NCBI GenBank assembly: GCA_019454875.1
Contig: JACFNL010000015.1
Location: forward strand, 1 to 47,568
Length of the DNA: 47,568 nt
Direction: 5' to 3'
Origin: Candidatus Cloacimonadota bacterium
GTDB taxonomy: Bacteria > Muiribacteriota > UBA6191
This document shows positions 10,584 through 17,322 of this stretch, in pieces. The notes under the pieces were generated by a model, which did no database searches, was not told where the DNA came from, and saw only the letters and a list, made by a program, of their open reading frames with translations. Made by a program: the position numbers and the translations under genes. Position 1 is the first letter of the stretch. Each line of letters starts with the position of its first letter.

Positions 10584-11309
10584 ATGTATGAGTTAGCAGC
10601 ATTTGAACTGCAAAAAACCTACAATGGCCGTTGTGTGGTCGAAGATGTTGCCTTAAGTGTCAAAACCGGAGAAATTGTAGGTCTTTTAGGTCCAAACGGG
10701 GCTGGAAAAACCACATCATTTTATATGATTGTTGGTCTTATCAAACCGGATCATGGCAGGATTCTTCTAGGAAATCTGGATGTTACCTGGCAGCCTATGT
10801 ACAAAAGGGCCCGCATGGGCATTGGTTATCTGGCTCAGGAGGCTTCCGTATTTCGTGGATTAAGTGTCAGAGACAATATTTTGGCCATTCTTGAGTATTT
10901 TGAAAAATCAGACAAGAAGCGCAGGGCCAAGGCTGATGAGCTGATGCACAGTCTTTCTCTGACCCATGTAGCAGATTCTATGGGGATTGCCCTTTCCGGG
11001 GGAGAACGAAGGCGGGCTGAAATAGCTAGGGCATTGGCTACAGATCCACACTTTTTACTTTTGGATGAGCCATTTGCCGGTGTAGATCCCATTGCCGTAT
11101 CGGAAATTCAGGGAATTATCGCCAGACTGAGGTCGGAGAGGGGACTTGGAATTTTGATAACCGATCACAATGTACGGGAAACCCTTAAAATTACGGATCG
11201 AACCTATGTGATGTCCAAGGGACGGATTTTAGTACATGGTGGGGTGAAGGAAATCACAGAGAATCAGGAAGCAAAAAAGATATATCTTGGTGATGACTTC
11301 AAGATGTAA
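10584..11309 (+). CDS. lptB: LPS export ABC transporter ATP-binding protein LptB
   Basis: The 241-aa ABC ATPase has Walker A GPNGAGKTT, Q-loop GYLAQEASVFRGLSV, signature LSGGERRRAEIARAL, Walker B HFLLLDEPFAGVDP and H-loop ITDHNVRETL; the combination YLAQEASVFR...LSGGERRR is diagnostic for LptB. It powers LPS extraction with LptFG (not in the window). I prefer the ATG at 10584 (MYELAAFELQKTYNGR), which matches the family start, over the in-frame ATG at 10548 inside lptA. It is the last gene of the run; 50 nt without a clear terminator follow. Confidence 0.96.
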   Translation: MYELAAFELQKTYNGRCVVEDVALSVKTGEIVGLLGPNGAGKTTSFYMIVGLIKPDHGRILLGNLDVTWQPMYKRARMGIGYLAQEASVFRGLSVRDNILAILEYFEKSDKKRRAKADELMHSLSLTHVADSMGIALSGGERRRAEIARALATDPHFLLLDEPFAGVDPIAVSEIQGIIARLRSERGLGILITDHNVRETLKITDRTYVMSKGRILVHGGVKEITENQEAKKIYLGDDFKM

Positions 11310-11344
11310 TCCCTATCAGTTCAGTCTCGAATTTTGTCGATACC

Positions 11345-11359
11345 TGATATAATACTACT
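11345..11359 (+). promoter_or_regulatory. extended -10 promoter, probably leaderless start
   Basis: TGATATAAT (TG at 11345, hexamer 11348-11353) is a perfect extended -10 element. Six nucleotides separate it from the ATG at 11360, so the expected transcription start is the A of the start codon. There is no Shine-Dalgarno and no obvious -35. Confidence 0.6.
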
Positions 11360-12589
11360 ATGTCCTGTTTGTTTAAGTTTGTTTTGGCCCTGGTTTGTCT
11401 TCGCTCGTTTTTTGCGGAATCAATTTCTGAAAACGAGAGGGTAGGCTTTTTTGGGCAGGCCATGTTTTCCATGGTATATGGAGACGATGATAAACTCAGA
11501 CCATTGATTGAAGAGATTAGGCTGGGTATGGAAATGGAATTCAGTCCTAATCTCAGCCTGTTTTCCAAGGCTTTGATCAAGGATTCTTTGGCTTCTGGCA
11601 GTCGCAATGACTCTGATGTTTTGTATTCCGATATTTTGTATCTGAACTGGACTCAACCATCAGGATATGATGTTTCCCTGGGTAGAATGGTGTTACCAGG
11701 ATCCCAGGAAACAGAAGGACTGTTGGAAACCAACTCCAATTTTGTCAGTAACTCAATACTTCATTCCCTGCACAGAGGAGTCTGGGAGGGGGCTATGGTG
11801 AGTAAAACCACTACCTCTAACTGGACATTAGGCCTGGGTTTGCATAATGGGACCTATCGTGTGGAACAAAGGGAAAGAAAAGCCTCAAGTCCATGGATAA
11901 ATATGGGACTTGCCGGACGAAATACCACAGCTATCAGAAACGGCCACCACCATTTTAAGGATCCTGGTTACATCATTCACCTTGGCAAACAAAGTGAAGA
12001 GGGTACATGGAAATGGGCGGCAAGCTATTACACAGGTTCAGGCGATAACAGTCTGACTGGCCCCAATCAGTACGATGGTGCTTTACAAACCAGACTATAT
12101 AATCTTGGTCTTAGTTTTGATATGAACCCTTCTTTAAGAGTATCTGCTGAATATATGGGCGGCTCACAACATAATTTTGTACGATCCGACATTGCAGATC
12201 AGGCCGGGAGGTTTGATGTTCCGGCCCAGTTCATCGGAACCACAGGTGTGGGAAGAATGGTGGAAGATGACTTCAGGGCCTGGTTTGTTCAGGCAGTGTA
12301 TAATCTTGATCCAGAGGCGGCGATAGGCATCCGTTATGGGGTTTCTGAGATCGTGCGTCAGGGACGCAATCGCAACCAGCCACTGGATGATGGCACCTTT
12401 GATGATCTGGCCGATGAAATGACCTTTTCTCTATCCAGAAAAGTGAGTGATTCAGGGACTCTGATTTTGGAGTACTCTACAATGGAGTATGATAAAAATG
12501 CAGGAAAAAGCCCTGCCCAAAACAACCTGCCCCAGCCCTCAAAAGATAACTTTGAGGTAATACGGGCTTCGTTTCGCATTGATTTTTGA
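11360..12589 (+). CDS. porin-like outer-membrane beta-barrel protein
   Basis: This 409-aa protein has a signal peptide (LFKFVLALVCLRSFFAES, cleavage near residue 20) and then alternating polar/hydrophobic strands with aromatic girdle residues (WTQPSGYDVSLGRMVL, KWAASYYTGSGD, EFRAWFVQAVYN-type stretches). It ends in the C-terminal Phe after ASFRIDF, as outer-membrane barrel proteins do for BAM recognition. Loops rich in Asp/Asn/Gly fit a porin. I cannot assign a substrate. It is monocistronic, with its own promoter that gives an apparently leaderless mRNA. Confidence 0.65.
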   Translation: MSCLFKFVLALVCLRSFFAESISENERVGFFGQAMFSMVYGDDDKLRPLIEEIRLGMEMEFSPNLSLFSKALIKDSLASGSRNDSDVLYSDILYLNWTQPSGYDVSLGRMVLPGSQETEGLLETNSNFVSNSILHSLHRGVWEGAMVSKTTTSNWTLGLGLHNGTYRVEQRERKASSPWINMGLAGRNTTAIRNGHHHFKDPGYIIHLGKQSEEGTWKWAASYYTGSGDNSLTGPNQYDGALQTRLYNLGLSFDMNPSLRVSAEYMGGSQHNFVRSDIADQAGRFDVPAQFIGTTGVGRMVEDDFRAWFVQAVYNLDPEAAIGIRYGVSEIVRQGRNRNQPLDDGTFDDLADEMTFSLSRKVSDSGTLILEYSTMEYDKNAGKSPAQNNLPQPSKDNFEVIRASFRIDF

Positions 12590-12672
12590 ACATTTGTACA
12601 AAAATCAGGTCTTAATTTGTCCGTACTCCTTTAACATTGTTTTTGCTTCTCTTGTATGTTCTTCCCCTTAAT

Positions 12673-12710
12673 CTGGCATGTGACGAACATAGTCCATATA
12701 ATTGGAAGGA
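12673..12710 (+). promoter_or_regulatory. promoter and Shine-Dalgarno of the CxxCH gene
   Basis: TATAAT at 12697-12702 lies 18 nt after CTGGCA (12673-12678). GGAAGGA at 12704-12710 precedes the ATG at 12716 by 5 nt and decides that start over the upstream in-frame ATG at 12656. The predicted transcription start (about 12709) would fall inside the Shine-Dalgarno, so the real start may be a little upstream or another promoter is used. Confidence 0.4.
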
Positions 12711-12715
12711 TAATT

Positions 12716-13444
12716 ATGCGAATGCGTTTGTCATGCATTTTGTCTCTTGTGTTTGTGGCAGGCCTTGATGCAACAGAAGAGATGGCGAAAAAGGAAAAAG
12801 CTACCTGTATTTCCTGCCATAGAACCGCAAAAGGGGGCAGGCCCGGAAACTCCATGTTAAGTCCTCGAGGATTTAACTATCTGAGGGGCCTGATTCAGTC
12901 TGAGGGTTATGTGCCTTTGTATAACTATCAGGAACTGCAACTTCTGAATGCCAAAATTGCTGAAAACAAAAGAATTCAGGAAGGTGGTGCCCCTTTAGTA
13001 CCAACCCCAGAAGAAACTCCCAATGAAGCCCCCCAAACCGAGGATCCTCCAAAAATTGAAGAGGCCCCAAAAATTGAAGAGGCTCCTGAGGCTGAAGACC
13101 CGCCAAAAACCGAAGATATTCCCAAACCGGCCCCGACACCAGTCAGCGTGACCCCAACCCGGGTGGTGGATCCCAAACCGGTACCGGAGTTAAAACCTTC
13201 CCAGATGGCTGTGACCCAACCGGCAAAAAAGACTACTACACCAACTACTACTCAGGCTACTACTCAGGCTAAGGCAGCAGTTAAGGTTTTGGATACCGCT
13301 TCGGTGCCTGCCCCAAATCCTGTAGTTTCCAAGGAGGAGGTTTTGTCAGTGGTGGAGACCGACGGGACGGTAATTTTACCCAGAGCCAAACCCATACCTT
13401 ATTACAACTGGCGTGAGGACTGGGAATATGATGATTATTTTTAA
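12716..13444 (+). CDS. small exported CxxCH (c-type heme?) protein with Pro/Glu-rich linker
   Basis: The 242-aa product has a signal peptide (MRMRLSCILSLVFVAGLDA) and one CISCH motif at residues 33-37, a possible covalent heme c site with no second motif. An alternative is a zinc or disulfide site. Residues about 85-205 are low-complexity, rich in Pro, Glu and Thr, with tandem copies (PKIEEAPKIEEAPEAEDPPK; TTTPTTTQATTQ). The C-terminus is aromatic and acidic (YYNWREDWEYDDYF). The layout suggests a tethered or wall-spanning heme/redox head, but no family is recognised. It sits directly before the T2SS run (11-nt gap to the next gene). Confidence 0.6.
   Translation: MRMRLSCILSLVFVAGLDATEEMAKKEKATCISCHRTAKGGRPGNSMLSPRGFNYLRGLIQSEGYVPLYNYQELQLLNAKIAENKRIQEGGAPLVPTPEETPNEAPQTEDPPKIEEAPKIEEAPEAEDPPKTEDIPKPAPTPVSVTPTRVVDPKPVPELKPSQMAVTQPAKKTTTPTTTQATTQAKAAVKVLDTASVPAPNPVVSKEEVLSVVETDGTVILPRAKPIPYYNWREDWEYDDYF
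13046..13110 (+). repeat. tandem repeat coding for PKIEEAP units
   Basis: Two near-identical 18-nt units (CCAAAAATTGAAGAGGC) are followed by two diverged ones (GAGGCTGAAGACCCGCCA..). A second short direct repeat, CTACTACTCAGGCT, occurs twice near 13245-13270. Both lie in the low-complexity linker of the CxxCH protein. Confidence 0.7.
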
Positions 13445-13455
13445 GGTGGGATAAT

Positions 13456-13833
13456 ATGGCAACACGCAGAAGAGGCAAATCGGAAAACCGCTTGAGAGCC
13501 AAACGCTTTGAAGCCGAGATAGTCAAAACCAGCGATTTATTGTTAGAGGCCATAAATGCCACGGAAGAGCAGAAAAAAAATGGCTATCAGGCTGTAAAAC
13601 AGCAGATTGGGCGCATGGTGAAAAGACTTTTGGACAACAAGCTTTTGCGGGAGCAGGATTTTTATGTTGGAGACTGGGTAATGCCCGTATTGGACAGGCA
13701 TAGTGAACCCTGTGAAGTAATAGATATCAATTATGCTTTGAGGACTGCAAGAATCAAGGATCCTGTGGAAGGTGAGATTTGGGTAAGATTTCAGGACATA
13801 GTCAAGGACGAAGATAGCCTCAGGCTGGTATAA
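13456..13833 (+). CDS. small basic hypothetical protein
   Basis: This 125-aa protein has a lysine/arginine-rich helical N-terminal half (MATRRRGKSENRLRAKRFEA; residues 1-65 look like one or two long helices) and a beta-rich C-terminal half with an SH3/KOW-like flavour (VGDWVMPVLDRHSEPCEVID, then WVRFQDIV). No signal peptide is seen, so it is cytoplasmic. The C-terminal pattern superficially recalls RNA-polymerase- or ribosome-binding barrel domains such as CarD or KOW, but I cannot make a family match. AAGGTGGG 5 nt before the ATG is a good ribosome site. It precedes the T2SS-linked 823-aa gene by 36 nt. Confidence 0.7.
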   Translation: MATRRRGKSENRLRAKRFEAEIVKTSDLLLEAINATEEQKKNGYQAVKQQIGRMVKRLLDNKLLREQDFYVGDWVMPVLDRHSEPCEVIDINYALRTARIKDPVEGEIWVRFQDIVKDEDSLRLV

Positions 13834-13869
13834 TCAGCTTCGTTTTGTTCCTCAGGAAGGAGAGCGCGA

Positions 13870-16341
13870 ATGCGAGCTTACAAATTATTGGTCCTGCAAC
13901 TGTTTTTATCCTGCTTTTCTGGATTTTCAGAAGATTTGAAGTCAGTTTTAGGAGCAGATGCCTTTTACCGGTTTCAGGAAGTAGATTTATTGTCCCAGTC
14001 TTATCGCCCCAAAAGTTTTGATTTTATTCAGAAGGAGGGTTTTGATGAGGCGACCCAGTTAATCGACCGCATGGATCCAGAAGTTAGAAAACAGGCAACT
14101 GTGCAGATGCAGCTTAGAATGCCTGTAAAACTTGTGGACTATAGTCTTGCAAATGGATACACCATAGAATTTCATTTTGGTTCCACCAGGGAGACCCTCT
14201 TTTTTTTAGGCAAAAGTGGTTTAAAAATGGTCAATCTGTTGCACGCATTTTCGCCAATGCAGGCTGAGTTTGTTGTAGTAGAGCCACAGGGACAGGAGCC
14301 AGGCCGTCTGATAATGACCAATTTTTATGATGAGGTTCAAATTCTGAAGCTCATGAGTCTTTTTTATGCCTATGCCCCCCAGGATAAACTATTGGAGTCA
14401 TCCAGGGTTCGCACCTTTGATTTTCATATGATTGCCAAGGAGAGTTACAGAAGCTCCTATTTTAAGGAAGCTATTTTTGTATTGCCCGTGGATGTAAGAA
14501 CGGCAGTTCTGGATTCCGGCAATGCAATTTACAACCGTCTTATGGCCAGAAAGTTTGGGCAGATGAGCCTCAATCTTTTAAGAGGACTTTATGGGGATAA
14601 CTGTATTGTCAACCTGAAACGGGCTATGCAGGAAGATGGAATGGATGCAGAGGCCCTAAAGCCAGAGAAGTACGAGGCTTTACTTCTGAACAGAACTGCT
14701 CTTTTGACAGCAAGAGAGATGGCGGAGTTTCTGGATTTGCAAAAAGTTCTTTCAACGATATTAAAAGCCAGTCCACAAAGCACACTCAGTAAGCTGCTTC
14801 TAGTTGGTCATGAATTAGCCATTGATAAGGAACCAGTCCGCAAACAGGATATTTTGCGTCGTTTTACCATGACTGATGTGAATCCAGACTTTGCCTCCCT
14901 GAGTGTTCAGTTTTTACCAGCTAAAACCAAATCGGGACAGGCCAGGATTTTGTTTGCCAGTTCAGTAAGAGGGGAGACAGCAGATTCCCTTTTGCATGTT
15001 CTTTCCCGGATTGGACTTAAGGACTATGTCTATTTTGGCCGTTCCCAGTTGTTAAATGCCAAAAAACTGGAGCTAGACGGTCTTTTGGTTCCTTTAAAAA
15101 TTCAGAAAAGTGCGGGACAACAACTGGTTTTGAGTGGAAACCGCTTTTCTTCCGGGTATCCTGCTCCCGTAGTTATTCGTGAAGGTAGTGGACTGTTGCA
15201 GTTTTCCAGTCTTTTAGGGGCAGGGAAACGCCTTGAAGTTCTGGCCCAGTCCTTTGACTTTTTGGATGATACAGTCTGGTATGTAACCCGTGCTTCCAGT
15301 GAGTTAAATGTTTCTGTTGATGTTTTAAATTCCTTATTCATGGGAGAGAAGTTTTCTGAAAGAGCCATTGAGGAAATGGTGGATTTGGCCATACAGCGAT
15401 TGGGATTGGAAGATATTCTGCCCTTTGCGACCGACAGGGATTTTGGTTTTGCTACTGTCTCGGAAAAAATTCAGGATTATTGCCGCAAATTAGGTCTTAG
15501 TCAGGAAAAACATGGGTGGTTTCTGCAAAGCCTTGAAAAGCATATTGGCTTTGCCTTAAATACCCCTGAAAAAGTGGCTGAGTGGTTAAACTCCTTTGAA
15601 ATGAGTTTTCCTGGTATCAACATGGGGATATTTGAAAAATTTATTCAGACACCCTTTACCAATGAAGATGTCAAAAATCATCTGGGCCGGGTAGAGCAGG
15701 CTTTGAATGAATTGAATCTGTATCTGGGGCTGTTAGGTGAAAACCCAGAAACTCTGGTAATTGAAATGTATGGCGATTTTGTGACAGGTTCATTAACACC
15801 ATTGTCCCCTGTACTTATATCGGTTCCTGATATTTCCCAGGCCAATCTGATCAAGATTCTTCGTTCCCCATTTGGCAGCTTTTCGCCTGGTCGCCCCCTG
15901 TTGTTGCAGGTGGTTCCTGTGGCTAGAACCAGCGAATCCTCAGTGCAGGTGCTCTTAAGTCAAGCCAGGCAAGGTCTGGCCAAACTTTATGAACGGGAGT
16001 TTCATAAAACAGAACCAGAGGTTGTGGAGCCTAAAACGAACCGCGCCAAAGCTTGGTTGCGGTCCCGCGAAATTTTCCAGAATCTGATTCTGGAGAGTTT
16101 TTTTGAACAGAAAAGTAAGGTGTTTCGTTATAGTACTTCTCCAAGAGATAAAGTTACCGAGTCGGAACAGCAAAGACTGCATCATGAATTTCTGGCCAAT
16201 GGTCTGGTGCAGTTACGGGATGGGGGCCACGACCTTCTTAAAGAACTAGGAGATGTGAATCAGTACAAACCCCTTGTGGAGGAAGTCAAAAAGGCTCTGG
16301 CTGAACTGGAGAGATTTGGAACTCTTTATCTGACTTGGTAA
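13870..16341 (+). CDS. large exported protein of unknown function upstream of gspC
   Basis: This 823-aa protein has a signal peptide (YKLLVLQLFLSCFSGFSE, cleavage near residue 20) and no other clear membrane span. It is mixed alpha/beta; residues about 360-420 contain a Rossmann-like stretch (RILFASSVRGETADSLLHVL followed by GLKDYVYFGRSQLLNAKKLE). The last 130 residues are helical and charged. No catalytic motif is recognised. AGGAAGGAG precedes the ATG by 7 nt. It lies 28 nt before gspC and in the same direction, with no terminator between, so it is likely the first or second gene of the T2SS operon and a candidate accessory factor. Confidence 0.8.
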   Translation: MRAYKLLVLQLFLSCFSGFSEDLKSVLGADAFYRFQEVDLLSQSYRPKSFDFIQKEGFDEATQLIDRMDPEVRKQATVQMQLRMPVKLVDYSLANGYTIEFHFGSTRETLFFLGKSGLKMVNLLHAFSPMQAEFVVVEPQGQEPGRLIMTNFYDEVQILKLMSLFYAYAPQDKLLESSRVRTFDFHMIAKESYRSSYFKEAIFVLPVDVRTAVLDSGNAIYNRLMARKFGQMSLNLLRGLYGDNCIVNLKRAMQEDGMDAEALKPEKYEALLLNRTALLTAREMAEFLDLQKVLSTILKASPQSTLSKLLLVGHELAIDKEPVRKQDILRRFTMTDVNPDFASLSVQFLPAKTKSGQARILFASSVRGETADSLLHVLSRIGLKDYVYFGRSQLLNAKKLELDGLLVPLKIQKSAGQQLVLSGNRFSSGYPAPVVIREGSGLLQFSSLLGAGKRLEVLAQSFDFLDDTVWYVTRASSELNVSVDVLNSLFMGEKFSERAIEEMVDLAIQRLGLEDILPFATDRDFGFATVSEKIQDYCRKLGLSQEKHGWFLQSLEKHIGFALNTPEKVAEWLNSFEMSFPGINMGIFEKFIQTPFTNEDVKNHLGRVEQALNELNLYLGLLGENPETLVIEMYGDFVTGSLTPLSPVLISVPDISQANLIKILRSPFGSFSPGRPLLLQVVPVARTSESSVQVLLSQARQGLAKLYEREFHKTEPEVVEPKTNRAKAWLRSREIFQNLILESFFEQKSKVFRYSTSPRDKVTESEQQRLHHEFLANGLVQLRDGGHDLLKELGDVNQYKPLVEEVKKALAELERFGTLYLTW

Positions 16342-16375
16342 AACAATATCAGCCTGATTCCGATGACTTGTGTAT

Positions 16376-17320
16376 ATGTCATTTCGGCAGGCTGTAATTT
16401 TAGATATTGTATTGATCAGTGTTCCCCTGATTTTTCTGTTCCAGCTACCCTTTTTTTATGGGGAGTTAAAACGGGCTTCCCGAGTGGAGAGCAGTCAGGG
16501 GACTCAGACTACCCAGCAGTTTGTCAGACGGGCAACAGATAAGGGTAATATTCTCAAAGTAGACCCGTTTAGGGTAAAAAGGGTAGAAAAACCGGTGGTT
16601 GCTGCTCCTGTAGTTAAACCTGTGGAGCAGGCAGCCCCTCCTCCACCGCCCCCCCCTCCTGTAATGTCCTTACCTTTGGAACTGACCGGTACAATAGTGG
16701 CAGGCGATCGTTCCGTGGCATTTATCAACAATACCAGGGACAGATCTTCGGGAGCATATATCAAGGGAGATGAGATATTGCCGGGGATTCGGGTAATGTC
16801 CATTGAACTTAGAAAAGTGATTTTAGATAATCGGGGTATTCGACAGGAGCTAATCGAGGCTGGTTATTCTGATGCCTTGGCCAAACTTCTTTCCGGTACA
16901 ATCCTGGATTCAGGGACGGTGGCCGCGACTGCCGATACACCACCACCTCCCCCATCCAATCTTCCGGCAGGGCAGTTTGAGGTTACTCAGCAGGGCAATT
17001 CAGTCTATGTAACACAAAATGAGGTAAAAAGGCAGGTACAGAATCTGTCCACTTTATTGTCTCAGGTGCGGGTTCAGCCCAACATAGGCCCTAGCGGGCG
17101 GGCCGACGGGTTTAAGGTGTTACATGTTAATCCGCGATCCTTTATTGAGTCCGTGGGGATTCGTAGCGGTGATGTAATTAAAAGCATCAATGGGGAAGTG
17201 GTGGATTCCATGCAAAAGGGTTATGAAATATTTAACCGCATTCGCAATGATGTGAGTTTGGATGTAGTTGTCGAACGGGGGGGACAGACGGTTCCCTTGC
17301 GTTACGAAATGAGGTATTGA
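16376..17320 (+). CDS. gspC: type II secretion system protein GspC
   Basis: The 314-aa product has a short cytoplasmic N-terminus, one membrane span (residues 6-25), a Pro-rich linker with eight consecutive prolines (about residues 84-91), the periplasmic HR domain (LPLELTGTIVAGDRSVAFIN to RKVILDNRGIRQEL), a second Pro stretch (PPPPP), and a C-terminal PDZ domain (about 220-314; GFKVLHVNPRSFIESVGIRS, GDVIKSINGE). GspC couples the inner-membrane platform to secretin. I chose ATG at 16376 over GTG at 16370, two codons upstream; neither has a strong ribosome site. Confidence 0.88.
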   Translation: MSFRQAVILDIVLISVPLIFLFQLPFFYGELKRASRVESSQGTQTTQQFVRRATDKGNILKVDPFRVKRVEKPVVAAPVVKPVEQAAPPPPPPPPVMSLPLELTGTIVAGDRSVAFINNTRDRSSGAYIKGDEILPGIRVMSIELRKVILDNRGIRQELIEAGYSDALAKLLSGTILDSGTVAATADTPPPPPSNLPAGQFEVTQQGNSVYVTQNEVKRQVQNLSTLLSQVRVQPNIGPSGRADGFKVLHVNPRSFIESVGIRSGDVIKSINGEVVDSMQKGYEIFNRIRNDVSLDVVVERGGQTVPLRYEMRY

Positions 17321-17322
17321 TC

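Noticed and set aside
12595..12605. Palindrome TTTGTACAAA as an operator
   Set aside because: Short, AT-rich and far from the promoter; too weak to support.
13456..13833. CarD-type transcription factor
   Set aside because: Size and a beta-rich half suggested it, but the CarD/TRCF motif order is missing.
14930..15090. Nucleoside phosphorylase-like domain in the 823-aa protein
   Set aside because: Only a short Rossmann-like stretch agrees; no catalytic or phosphate-binding motif could be followed.
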